Of a stretch of DNA of 64,000 nt, positions 47,767 to 56,874 are shown one piece after another. The position numbers and the translations under genes are program-made. Position 1 is the stretch's first letter. Each line of letters starts with the position of its first letter. The notes under the pieces were generated by a model. The model was given only the letters and a program-made list of their open reading frames with translations, ran no database searches and was not told the origin of the DNA. Source of the DNA: Shewanella marisflavi (GTDB lineage Bacteria; Pseudomonadota; Gammaproteobacteria; Enterobacterales; Shewanellaceae). The stretch covers positions 1,050,454 to 1,114,453 of the forward strand of contig NZ_JAKIKX010000001.1 in NCBI RefSeq assembly GCF_023283925.1, read 5' to 3'.

Positions 47767-49311
47767 ATGCGCTTAGAAGTAAGTTGCATCGACCGCGTGG
47801 GTCTAGCAAAAGATATTCTGGAGATCCTCGAAGGCTATGGTATTAACCTGATAGCTATCGATGCCAGTAACCAGGGATTTCTCTATCTGCAGTTTGCTGA
47901 AGTTAACTTTGATGTGCTCAGCGAGCTGTTACCTTTGATCAGAAAGGTGGAGGGGGTGCACGACGTGCGCACCGTCTCTTTCATGCCATCGGAGCAGGAA
48001 CATTATGCGCTTAAGACGCTGCTAAAAACCCTGCCAGATTCTGTGTTTTCCATCGACGTCAAGGGACGCATTCGTATCGTTAACGAATCGGCGTTGATGA
48101 CGGTCAATATGGGCGAACATGAAGTTCTCGATGAACCGCTTAACCACTGGGTGCAAGGGTTTAATTTCAATCGTTGGCTCAGTGAACCTCTGGTGCTGGC
48201 TCAGGCAACTCGAGTCAATATTGGTCAGAGCGAGTACCTGGCTGAAATGCTGCCTATCTATCTACCCGATGAAAATGATAAGAGCATTTTGGCCGGCGCC
48301 GTGGTGTCGCTCAAGTCTCCCGCAAGAGTCGGTAAGCAATTTAATGCCCTTCAGAATCAGACTACTGGTTTTGAAAATGTGTTGGCGGTCAGCGATAAGA
48401 TGAAAGAGGTGTTGGTTCAGGCTAGGCGTATGGCCCAGCTCGATGCGCCTCTGTTGATCACGGGTGAGACGGGCACAGGCAAGGAGTTGATGGCCCGAGC
48501 CTGCCACGATGCCAGCATGCGCCGCGAGCATCCCTTTATAGCGATTAACTGCGCCGCCATGCCAGATAGCGCCGCCGAAGAGGAACTCTTTGGTTACGTC
48601 AGTGGTGGCGAAGTGGTGAAGCGTGGCTTCTTCGAAGAGGCCAAGGGCGGTACTGTCTTTTTAGATGAGATAGCCGAGATGTCTAAGGCGGCGCAGGTTA
48701 AACTGCTGCGCCTGCTACAGGATGGCACCTTCCGCCGTGTGGGCGGTGATGTGGAAGTGCGCTCGGATGTGCGCATCATCTGCTCGACCCAGAAGAACCT
48801 GGCCGAGCTGTGTCAAAGCGGTGAATTCCGTGAAGATCTTTACTATCGCATCCATGTGCTGAGTTTCCATATGCCGTCGCTCAGAGAGCGCAAGGTGGAT
48901 ATCATCCCCTTGACCGAGATGTTCCTCGAGCACTACAGTCAGCAGCTTTCCATACCTATCCGTCGTATCTCGGCTCCGTGCCGTGAACATCTCTTGGGTT
49001 ATGCCTGGCCGGGTAACGTGCGTCAGCTGAAAAATGCTATCTTCCGCGCGGTATCTATGTGGGATGGCTCGGCGGAATTGACGGTGGATCAACTTAAACT
49101 CCCTTCTTATGCCGAGGGTTTTGGCTACTTCGATCATCAGTTTGAGGGCAGCCTAGATCAGGCGATGAAACAGTTTGAGGCAAGTTTGCTTAGACGCCTC
49201 TATCCGGCGTACCCCAGCACCCGACAGTTGGCCAAGAAGCTTGGGGTGTCACATACTGCCATCGCCAACAAACTGAGAGAGTATAAGATCAACAAGCAAA
49301 AAGGGATGTAA
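47767..49311 (+). CDS. tyrR: Aromatic amino-acid regulator TyrR
   Basis: A 514-residue regulator: ACT domain (1-75, MRLEVSCIDRVGLAKDI), PAS (about 80-135), AAA+ domain (about 205-430) with GETGTGKELMA and GGTVFLDEIAEM, and a C-terminal helix-turn-helix (STRQLAKKLGVSHTAIANKL). The sigma-54 contact loop GAFTGA is replaced by GYVSGGE, as expected for TyrR, which acts on sigma-70 promoters. Two TyrR boxes flank it, before phhA and before fah. Confidence 0.94.
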   Translation: MRLEVSCIDRVGLAKDILEILEGYGINLIAIDASNQGFLYLQFAEVNFDVLSELLPLIRKVEGVHDVRTVSFMPSEQEHYALKTLLKTLPDSVFSIDVKGRIRIVNESALMTVNMGEHEVLDEPLNHWVQGFNFNRWLSEPLVLAQATRVNIGQSEYLAEMLPIYLPDENDKSILAGAVVSLKSPARVGKQFNALQNQTTGFENVLAVSDKMKEVLVQARRMAQLDAPLLITGETGTGKELMARACHDASMRREHPFIAINCAAMPDSAAEEELFGYVSGGEVVKRGFFEEAKGGTVFLDEIAEMSKAAQVKLLRLLQDGTFRRVGGDVEVRSDVRIICSTQKNLAELCQSGEFREDLYYRIHVLSFHMPSLRERKVDIIPLTEMFLEHYSQQLSIPIRRISAPCREHLLGYAWPGNVRQLKNAIFRAVSMWDGSAELTVDQLKLPSYAEGFGYFDHQFEGSLDQAMKQFEASLLRRLYPAYPSTRQLAKKLGVSHTAIANKLREYKINKQKGM

Positions 49312-49358
49312 AACCTTATTGCCAGTGAGTTGCTGCTTTTTCCGGCAGAGCTAAAGTG

Positions 49359-49384
49359 AAAACCCCATAGTGTTGGGGTTTTTA
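49359..49384 (+). terminator. Rho-independent terminator after tyrR
   Basis: AAAACCCCA, loop TAGTGT, TGGGGTTTT and one more T. It is followed within eight bases by the next TyrR box. Confidence 0.75.
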
Positions 49385-49389
49385 CTTGC

Positions 49390-49407
49390 TGTAATTAAAT
49401 GTTTACA
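49390..49407. promoter_or_regulatory. TyrR box upstream of the fah gene
   Basis: TGTAATTAAATGTTTACA, TGTAAA-N6-TTTACA with one mismatch. It lies about 150 bases before the fah start and just behind the tyrR terminator. Confidence 0.65.
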
Positions 49408-49557
49408 TATTGAGTAAGTGATAGGCTTAATGTGATTTGTGTCACGCTATTCCTATCTCGGCGCGCATAGGGTATTTCTATGCCAAATTGATTGCACCAG
49501 ACCATTGACCTGTGTGTTTGTCTGGTCTGGCAGAATAAGATTTCGATAGGAGTGGGT

Positions 49558-50544
49558 ATGAAGTTAGCAAGTTATAACAACGGCCGTCGTGACGGTCAGC
49601 TGATGCTTGTGAGTAAGGATTTAACCAAGGCCGTTGCGGTTCCGGCTATCGCGCACACCATGCAGCAACTGCTGGATGCCTGGGATCTGCTTCAGCCGCA
49701 ACTGCAAGAGCTTTATGAGGCGCTTAACCAAGGTGTGCTTGAGAACACCGTCGATTTTGACGAAAACAAGTGCTTGTCACCTTTGCCGCGTGCCTATCAG
49801 TGGGCCGACGGCAGTGCCTATGTAAACCATGTTGAATTGGTACGTAAGGCGCGTGGCGCCGAGATGCCTGAAACTTTCTGGACAGATCCTTTGGTTTATC
49901 AAGGTGGTTCGGACTGTTTTATCGCTCCTAAGGCGGATATCGAGCTGGCTAGCGAAGAGTGGGGCATTGACTTCGAATCTGAAGTGGCAGTGATCACCGA
50001 CGACGTGCCTATGGGTATAGATGAGGCGTCTGCAGAGAAGCATATCAAGCTACTGATGCTGGTGAACGATGTGTCGCTGCGTAACCTGATCCCTGCTGAA
50101 TTGGCCAAGGGGTTCGGTTTCTTCCAGTCTAAGCCTTCAAGCAGCTTCTCACCTGTCGCTGTGACCCCGGATGAGCTGGGTGATAAGTGGCGTGAGTCTA
50201 AGGTGCATTTGCCATTGATCACTCATCTGAACAACGAGCTGTTCGGTAAGCCAAATTGTGGCATCGATATGACCTTTAACTTTAGCCAGTTGATAGCCCA
50301 TTTCACTAAGACTCGTCCATTGGGCGCCGGCGCTATCATAGGTTCAGGTACCATCTCTAACTATGACCGCAGCGCTGGCTCTAGCTGTCTGGCGGAGACT
50401 CGTATGCTGGAGACCATCAGCGACGGTAAGCCATCGACTTCATTTATGCGTTTTGGCGATCGCGTGCGTATCGAGATGCTGGATGAAAACGAGCAATCAA
50501 TCTTTGGTGCTATAGACCAGCAGGTAGTTGAGTACAAAGGTTAA
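49558..50544 (+). CDS. Fumarylacetoacetate hydrolase family protein
   Basis: Last enzyme of tyrosine breakdown, splitting fumarylacetoacetate into fumarate and acetoacetate. The 328-residue protein has the FAH fold with metal-ligand residues in WGIDFESEVAVITDDVP, MLVNDVSLRNLIPAE, FGFFQSKPSSSFSPVAVT and GAGAIIGSGTISNYD. Start at ATG 49558 with GATAGGAG before it. It pairs with maiA; hppD and hmgA, needed earlier in the route, are not in the window. Confidence 0.9.
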   Translation: MKLASYNNGRRDGQLMLVSKDLTKAVAVPAIAHTMQQLLDAWDLLQPQLQELYEALNQGVLENTVDFDENKCLSPLPRAYQWADGSAYVNHVELVRKARGAEMPETFWTDPLVYQGGSDCFIAPKADIELASEEWGIDFESEVAVITDDVPMGIDEASAEKHIKLLMLVNDVSLRNLIPAELAKGFGFFQSKPSSSFSPVAVTPDELGDKWRESKVHLPLITHLNNELFGKPNCGIDMTFNFSQLIAHFTKTRPLGAGAIIGSGTISNYDRSAGSSCLAETRMLETISDGKPSTSFMRFGDRVRIEMLDENEQSIFGAIDQQVVEYKG

Positions 50545-50638
50545 TTCTCAGATTTATTGAGACTTCGGGGCGGCTAAGGTTGCCCCGTTTTTGTAACTGC
50601 CGCCGGGCAATGGGCGGAAAGAGAAAAGGAGCCATGTG

Positions 50639-51283
50639 ATGAAATTATTGGGTTATTGGCGCTCAAGTGCCGCTTACCGGGTTCGCATCGCATTCAATTT
50701 AAAAGGGCTGGATGCCACGCTCGAATCAGTGCATCTGGTTAAAGAGGGTGGCGAGCAGCACTTGCCTAAGTATGCAGCGCTTAATCCCCAGGAGTTGGTG
50801 CCAACGCTTGTCGAAGGTGACAACGAGTTTGTTCTGTCTCAGTCACTGGCGATCATCGAATATCTTGACGAGCAGTATGGTGGAACCTTGATGTTGCCAA
50901 AGGAGCCCAAGGCGAGAGCCGAGGTGCGTGCCATGGCGCTCTCAATCGCCTGTGAGGTGCATCCGCTGAATAACCTCAAGGTGTTGCAGTATCTGACGAA
51001 TACCCTAGGTCTCGATGAAGAGGCTAAAAACGCCTGGTATCACCACTGGATCCATCAGGGCTTTAGTGCGTTTGAAAAGCAGCTGAAAAAGCACGCCGGT
51101 ACCTATTGCTATGGCGATGAGGTCACGCTGGCGGATCTTTGCTTGATCCCTCAGGTCTATAACGCCAATCGCTTCAAAGTCGATTTGACCCCATATCCGA
51201 ATATTCGCCGTATCTGGGATAATTGTCATCAGCTTGAAGCCTTTCAATTGGCGGCGCCCGAGAGTCAGGCCGATGCCAGTTAG
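50639..51283 (+). CDS. maiA: Maleylacetoacetate isomerase
   Basis: Zeta-class glutathione transferase that isomerises maleylacetoacetate to fumarylacetoacetate with glutathione. The 214-residue protein has the diagnostic YWRSSAAYRVRIAFNLKGL, NPQELVPTL and QSLAIIEYLDE for glutathione binding. Start at ATG 50639 after AAAAGGA; a GTG directly before it is in frame. Same operon as the fah gene. Confidence 0.94.
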   Translation: MKLLGYWRSSAAYRVRIAFNLKGLDATLESVHLVKEGGEQHLPKYAALNPQELVPTLVEGDNEFVLSQSLAIIEYLDEQYGGTLMLPKEPKARAEVRAMALSIACEVHPLNNLKVLQYLTNTLGLDEEAKNAWYHHWIHQGFSAFEKQLKKHAGTYCYGDEVTLADLCLIPQVYNANRFKVDLTPYPNIRRIWDNCHQLEAFQLAAPESQADAS

Positions 51284-51312
51284 ATTAGCCTAATGAAGCC
51301 GTTAGCGGCTCG

Positions 51313-52203
51313 CTAGGGGTTATTCATTAAGAACTCGACGAACGCCCTGTCGGCCAGACCTATGGGGCGTTCTCTATTCCAGGCGATGTGCAGATCAAGG
51401 TGTACGGCCGGAGAGAAGGGGATGGCGCGGATAGGATCTCTTGCCTCGATCACCATCTCCAGCACACTGGTGATGGCAAAGCCCTGAGCGACGACCTGTT
51501 TGATGAGATTGATCAGGTTAGTTTCAAACGCGATATCGGCTTCAAGACCCAAGGCTTTGGCTTGTGACAGCATCCACTCCCGGTGAAAATAGCCCGGCTT
51601 AAACATCACCAGTTCCTGCTTAAAAAACTGCTCGAGCGTGATGGCTGCATGCTCGGCCAGCGGATGCTCTTCACCCACGGCTACCACCATCTGTTCTCTG
51701 AGCAGCAGATGGCTGTCGAAATTAGGCTGTAGGTCTTGCCCTGTGATGATGGCGATATCGACCTCTTCGTTTTGCAACATCCGCAAGCTGTCGCGGGTAC
51801 CGCCTTCAAACAGTGACAGCTTGAGATCTGGATATCTGTGCCGAAAGGCCATCAGGCGCGACGGCAAGTAGTAGGAGCCCAGCATGCCAGGCACTGCGAT
51901 ACGTACCTCGCCTTTGGTCAGGTTGGCCATGGATTTAATATGGGCCTCAGCCTGTTTGACCTGCTTGAGGATCAGCCTGGCGTGTTGTGCCAGGGCCTCG
52001 CCTTCGGCGGTAAGGGTGAGACGACTGCCATCTTGACCACGATAGTGTTTGTTGCGATTGATCAGCGTGACTCCAAGCGTCTGCTCAAGGCGCTTTATTC
52101 CCTGGCTCAGGGCTGGCTGGGCAATGTTGAGTTGCTTGGCCGCCAGGGTAAAGCTGCCTTTGGTGGCGAGCGCCTCGAACTGCCTAAGCTGTTTGATATC
52201 CAT
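51313..52203 (-). CDS. LysR-family transcriptional regulator
   Basis: A 296-residue LysR regulator with the N-terminal helix-turn-helix KQLRQFEALATKGSFTLAAK followed by PALSQGIKRLE and a periplasmic-binding-like effector domain. ATG 52203 is the natural start (MDIKQL). It is divergent from an MFS carrier gene, with 166 bp between them containing TATAAC ... GTTATA (52272-52303). It probably controls that carrier. The ligand is unknown. Confidence 0.9.
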   Translation of the reverse strand: MDIKQLRQFEALATKGSFTLAAKQLNIAQPALSQGIKRLEQTLGVTLINRNKHYRGQDGSRLTLTAEGEALAQHARLILKQVKQAEAHIKSMANLTKGEVRIAVPGMLGSYYLPSRLMAFRHRYPDLKLSLFEGGTRDSLRMLQNEEVDIAIITGQDLQPNFDSHLLLREQMVVAVGEEHPLAEHAAITLEQFFKQELVMFKPGYFHREWMLSQAKALGLEADIAFETNLINLIKQVVAQGFAITSVLEMVIEARDPIRAIPFSPAVHLDLHIAWNRERPIGLADRAFVEFLMNNP

Positions 52204-52369
52204 CTTCAATCACCGAAGCTAATGCCTTGTTGTTTAAAGGCTCGTTTTAATGGGCTGATCTTCAAATTACCTATAACATCATCTTATCGACATCATAGTT
52301 ATAATCTATTTTTGTTATGTTAGCGCCGGTGTTAGCCTGTGTCTATCGACTCCTTTGAACTCGCAGAAA

Positions 52370-53587
52370 ATGACAGCCAGCCGTGCACTACAACTTCGTT
52401 TGATCTGGGGCCTCTCTTTGGCCTCCGTGGTGATCTACATCAACCTGTATATGGTGCAGGGGATGTTGCCGCTGATCGCGAGCAGTTTTAGTGTGTCACC
52501 GGCGCACGCCACCCTGTTGTTGTCGGTCACCAGTTTTTCCATGGCCTTTTCGCTACTCTTTTATGCGACCCTGTCGGACAAGCTGGGACGGCGTAAACCC
52601 TTGCTATGGAGCCTGGCTTTGCTGGTGGTGGCAGATTTCATGTTGATCTGGGTGCAGGACTTTTCAGCGCTGGTGGCGGTGCGTTTATTTCAAGGAGTGT
52701 TATTGGCGGCGGTGCCAGCCATCGCCATGGCGTATTTTAAGGATCTGCTCGATACCAGTGTGCTGCTCAAGGCGGGGGCCATCTACATAGGCGCCAACAG
52801 CCTTGGAGGGATTGCCGGGCGTCTGCTCGGTGGTTTGATGACAGAGTATTTAAACTGGGTAGAGGCCATGGGCCTGGTGACTGTGTTAACCCTGGCTGGT
52901 GTAATGGGGGTGCTGGCATTACTGCCGCGGCTCGACCGAGTGCGGATCCGTCGCCGTCAACATAAGAGTCGCTTCGGCCTTGCCGATCTGAAGGGCTTTG
53001 GCTTGCACCTTGGTGACAGCACCTTAGTGAAACTCTATCTGTTAGGCGCGCTCGCCTTTATGGTGATGGTCAATCAGTTTAGCTATATTCAGCTGCACCT
53101 GATGCAGGCGCCATTTTATTGGGGCAAGTTTCAGGTCACACTGATCTTCCTGTGTTACCTGAGTGGCACCTATGCCTCATTTCGCTCGGCGAAATGGGTG
53201 ACACGCTTAGGGCGTCAACCACTATTTGTACTCTCGGCGGTGATGATGTGTGTCGGTAGCCTGATCACCCTAGGTGATACCAGCAGCGCCATCATCATAG
53301 GTTTCCTGCTGTCGAGTTTTGGCTTCTTTACCTTTCATAGCGTCTGCAATGCCTGGGTGGCCCAACGCGCTCAGCAGCACAGGGCGAAAGCCACGGCGCT
53401 CTACTTGTGTAGCTACTATTTAGGTGCGGCGCTCGGCGGGCCATTCCTGTTGCCGTTTTGGCAGCATTGGGGCTGGAGCGGTGTGGTGGCTGGCAGCCTG
53501 ACATTGCTAAGTGGTGTGATTCTCATCGTGGCGATGCTAAAGCGCACCCACAGACCACGCTCGCCACTGCTTGATGCGGCGAGCTAA
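52370..53587 (+). CDS. MFS transporter, YnfM type
   Basis: A 405-residue 12-span major facilitator with the YnfM-like start (SVVIYINLYMVQGMLPLIAS) and the loop motif DKLGRRKPLLW between spans 2 and 3. ATG 52370 is preferred over TTG 52355. It faces the LysR gene and ends 11 bases from dctD, convergent. YnfM-like proteins export drugs or metabolites; the substrate here is not known. Confidence 0.85.
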   Translation: MTASRALQLRLIWGLSLASVVIYINLYMVQGMLPLIASSFSVSPAHATLLLSVTSFSMAFSLLFYATLSDKLGRRKPLLWSLALLVVADFMLIWVQDFSALVAVRLFQGVLLAAVPAIAMAYFKDLLDTSVLLKAGAIYIGANSLGGIAGRLLGGLMTEYLNWVEAMGLVTVLTLAGVMGVLALLPRLDRVRIRRRQHKSRFGLADLKGFGLHLGDSTLVKLYLLGALAFMVMVNQFSYIQLHLMQAPFYWGKFQVTLIFLCYLSGTYASFRSAKWVTRLGRQPLFVLSAVMMCVGSLITLGDTSSAIIIGFLLSSFGFFTFHSVCNAWVAQRAQQHRAKATALYLCSYYLGAALGGPFLLPFWQHWGWSGVVAGSLTLLSGVILIVAMLKRTHRPRSPLLDAAS

Positions 53588-53598
53588 TGGATGAAGGG

Positions 53599-54966
53599 TT
53601 AGCTTAGAAAGGTCTTTCGGCTGAGACCGAATTTTTGCATCTTGTCATAAAGCGTTTTGCGCGGCAGTTCGAGCTGCTCCATGGTGAGCTTTATACTGCC
53701 CTTGTTGTTACTCAGCGCTTCTTCAATCAATAATCGCTCAAAAAACTCTACCCGCTGCTGCAGGGACATATTGGCATTGAGCTGATTGCTTTGACCTAGT
53801 GAGGTGGCAAAGGCCGCTTCTGGGCCGAGTAACACATAGCGCTCGGCCAGGTTACGCAGTTCGCGTACATTACCGGGCCAGTCGTGGGAGACCAGCTGAG
53901 CCGTGTATTCCGCAGTGAGGGGGATCAGCGCCTTGTGGTAGCGCGCCGAGGCAATGCGGGCAAAGTGCAGAAACAGTAATCCGATATCCTCACGTCGCTC
54001 CCTAAGGGCCGGGATTGGCACTGTCACCAGGTTAAGACGGTAAAGAAGATCTTGGCGAAACTCACCGGTATCGCACAAGGTTTTCAGGTCTACCTTAGTC
54101 GCAGCTATGATGCGAATATCCAAATCTATGCTTTTGTTGGAGCCAAGGCGCTCCACCTTCCTGTCTTCCAATACCCTCAGCAGCTTGACCTGCAAGGACA
54201 AGGGGGTGCTCTCAATCTCATCGAGAAACAGTGTGCCTCCGTTGGCATACTCGAACTTGCCGATGCGGGTCTTATCGGCGCCGGTAAAAGCGCCTGATTC
54301 GGCGCCAAACAGCTCGCTCTCGATAATGGTTTCTGGAATGGCGCCGCAGTTGATGGCAACAAAGTTGGCCTCACTGCGAGGACTGTGATCGTGCAGATAA
54401 CGGGCAACCAGCTCTTTGCCTGTGCCTGTTTCCCCCTCAATCAATACATCGGCGGGCATGTCGATCACCTGATGTATGATGTGGCGCATCTGCTTGATCC
54501 CCGGACTATGGCCCAAGATTCGCGGTCCAGGGGTGCTTTGGGATTCAAGCTCCCGCTTCAGGCTGCGGTTTTCCAGCGTCAGCGCGCGTTTTTCCAGGGC
54601 GCGCTTGGCGATATCCAGCATATGCTCGTTGTTAAAAGGTTTCTCAATAAAATCATAGGCACCTTGTTTGAGCGCCTGTACCGCCATGGCGATGTCACCG
54701 TGACCCGTGAGCAAGATGATAGGGATATCTTTGTCTTGGGAAAGCAGGGTGCGCATCAAGGCGAGGCCGTCGGTATCGGGCATGTTCACATCTGAGATCA
54801 CTATGCCGGGCCAGTTATCTGGCAGTCCCTGGCCAATCTGCTTGGCGTCGGTTAAGGAGAGGGCGCGGTAGGATTCTAATTCAAACAGCTGTACCAGGGC
54901 CGAGCCTATCAAGGGCTCGTCGTCGACGATAAGGATATCGTATTGATTAAAATTTTGATTTTGCAT
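53599..54966 (-). CDS. dctD: Sigma-54 response regulator DctD
   Basis: A 455-residue NtrC-type activator: receiver (about 10-125) with IVISDVNMPDTDG, AAA+ domain with GETGTGKELVARYLHD, an intact GAFTGA loop (AESGAFTGADKTR) and GGTLFLDEIES, and a Fis-type helix-turn-helix. The gene is two bases from dctB. The target is the sigma-54 promoter found before dctP. Confidence 0.93.
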   Translation of the reverse strand: MQNQNFNQYDILIVDDEPLIGSALVQLFELESYRALSLTDAKQIGQGLPDNWPGIVISDVNMPDTDGLALMRTLLSQDKDIPIILLTGHGDIAMAVQALKQGAYDFIEKPFNNEHMLDIAKRALEKRALTLENRSLKRELESQSTPGPRILGHSPGIKQMRHIIHQVIDMPADVLIEGETGTGKELVARYLHDHSPRSEANFVAINCGAIPETIIESELFGAESGAFTGADKTRIGKFEYANGGTLFLDEIESTPLSLQVKLLRVLEDRKVERLGSNKSIDLDIRIIAATKVDLKTLCDTGEFRQDLLYRLNLVTVPIPALRERREDIGLLFLHFARIASARYHKALIPLTAEYTAQLVSHDWPGNVRELRNLAERYVLLGPEAAFATSLGQSNQLNANMSLQQRVEFFERLLIEEALSNNKGSIKLTMEQLELPRKTLYDKMQKFGLSRKTFLS

Positions 54967-54968
54967 GG

Positions 54969-56783
54969 CTAACCCGCTGCATGTATTGGAAGCGTAATAT
55001 TAAAGATGGCGCCACCTTCGGCGCGATTCGCCACGCTGATTTTGCCTTGCATCGCCTCGACGATTCGCCTGGAGATAGAGAGGCCCAGTCCCAAACCCTG
55101 ACGAGAGCTGGTGTAATAGGGGTCGAAAATTTTCTGCATCTGACTTTCATCTATGCCAGTGCCGGTATCTTCAATGGTGATCTCGACGCGGTCATTGAGG
55201 TTAACGCTGATGATTAACTGTTTTGGGCTGCTGGCGCGCATGGCCACCATGGCGTTGCTCATCAGATTAATCAATACCTGTTGTAAGCGGATGGGGTCGC
55301 CCCAGATCAGCGTCTCACAGTCAGTGTTTCTGAGCACAAGATTAATGCCTTGTTTATCGACTTCGGGCTGAACTATGGTCAGGGCATCTTTAATGCACTG
55401 AGCCACGCTGACCGCCTTATCGTTACCCTTACTCTTGCGGGTAAAGCTCTTAAATTGCGATACGATCGCGGCCAGGCGATCGGTCAGCTCTATGATGGTC
55501 ATGATATTGCTAGAAACATCGTCCCACTTAGCCCGGGACAACAGCGTCTGGGTGTTTTGTGCGTAGCTGCGAATAGCGGCCAGCGGCTGGTTGATCTCAT
55601 GGTTGATACTGGCCGAGAGACTACCAATAACCGTTAACTTCGCGGCCTGGATCAGCTCATCCTGCGTCTCTTTTAGCTCTTGGTGACTGGTTTCCAACGC
55701 TTGAGTCCGCTCTTTGACTCTCTGCTCAAGTTGTTCGTGCGCCTGTTGCATGCGGCGGATATTTTTGCGCCTTTCGATAGCAAACAGCAGCGCCAGGGCG
55801 CATAACAGGTAGAGGGCGCCGTAGAGCAAGAGCAGTGGCGGCAGTGATTGATAGATGGGGGCCATAGGGGAAAGTATATGCACACGCCAGCCAGCATCAT
55901 TCATCATGGCGGCGTTATCCATATACTCTTTGCCATGCTTATCGCCGCCAATTTGATAGATTTGATAATCTTCCGTCATTGATGCGGTAAAGGGCGGTTC
56001 TATCTCTAGCGGATTAATGTCGCGGTTGGCGTAGCGCCGTGATGCGGTAATGTGCTGTTTGAGTTGACGGGTCACAGGCACCAGAGAGGTGAGGCGCCAC
56101 TTGGGTTGACTGGAGAGGAAAATAATATTGTCGGGATCGCTGATGGCAAACTCATAGTTGCTACCTCTGGCCATGCCAGTACTTTGTTGTTCGATCTCCG
56201 TAACATCAACCTTGACGACGATAGCGCCGACAACCTTGGCATCGCCCTGATTCGGGGCAATCGGATAGCCCTGGTTGTAGATAGGGTAGGAGAAGTAGTA
56301 ACCACGTTTGTTGGAGCTGGTTCCTACGGCGAAATAACGCCCCATTTTGCCGTTCATTGCGTCTTTGAAATAGGGGCGAAAGCCAAAGTTTTTGCCGATA
56401 AAGGAGTAGCTCTGTTGCCAGTTGCTGGCAGCGATAGCATCGCCATTGATATTGACCAGATAGATATCCAGTGCCTCTGTAATGCTTTGGATCTCCTCCA
56501 AATAGAGGTTGAGTGGCGTGATGGTTTCTGGATCGTCTTGTTGTGCCAAAGCGTTAGCCAGCAAGGGATTGGTTGATAGCACTTGAGGAATGCTTTCATA
56601 GCGACTAAGAGAGCCTGAGAGAAAGCTCAGTAGCTCTTTCATTTGCGCATTAGATTGTTGCCGCGTCATCTCATAGCCGTGTTCTAGATGAAACCAATAG
56701 GCGGCGCGTAGGATAAAGGCGAGGCCCAGCAAAATAATTAAGCCGATGCCGAGGTATTTTTTTCTTGTTATCGTTATTGACAT
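54969..56783 (-). CDS. dctB: C4-dicarboxylate sensor kinase DctB
   Basis: A 604-residue membrane kinase: helix (about 8-25), large periplasmic sensing region of the double-PDC kind (with PLNLYLEEIQSITEALDIYL), second helix (about 290-310), coiled coil, HisKA with SINHEINQPLAAIRSYAQNT and ATPase domain with GLGLGLSISRRIVEAM. It should sense C4-dicarboxylates and phosphorylate DctD. The start is uncertain among ATG 56852, 56792 and 56783; I choose 56783 for its GGA ten bases upstream. Confidence 0.9.
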   Translation of the reverse strand: MSITITRKKYLGIGLIILLGLAFILRAAYWFHLEHGYEMTRQQSNAQMKELLSFLSGSLSRYESIPQVLSTNPLLANALAQQDDPETITPLNLYLEEIQSITEALDIYLVNINGDAIAASNWQQSYSFIGKNFGFRPYFKDAMNGKMGRYFAVGTSSNKRGYYFSYPIYNQGYPIAPNQGDAKVVGAIVVKVDVTEIEQQSTGMARGSNYEFAISDPDNIIFLSSQPKWRLTSLVPVTRQLKQHITASRRYANRDINPLEIEPPFTASMTEDYQIYQIGGDKHGKEYMDNAAMMNDAGWRVHILSPMAPIYQSLPPLLLLYGALYLLCALALLFAIERRKNIRRMQQAHEQLEQRVKERTQALETSHQELKETQDELIQAAKLTVIGSLSASINHEINQPLAAIRSYAQNTQTLLSRAKWDDVSSNIMTIIELTDRLAAIVSQFKSFTRKSKGNDKAVSVAQCIKDALTIVQPEVDKQGINLVLRNTDCETLIWGDPIRLQQVLINLMSNAMVAMRASSPKQLIISVNLNDRVEITIEDTGTGIDESQMQKIFDPYYTSSRQGLGLGLSISRRIVEAMQGKISVANRAEGGAIFNITLPIHAAG

Positions 56784-56874
56784 AAAAGGCATGTCCAATT
56801 GAAAAGCGAGCCTGAAATAGTGGGAGCTTGTTCCCGTTTCAGACTCGCCCAATTGTTAAACAAAATCAAGTATT

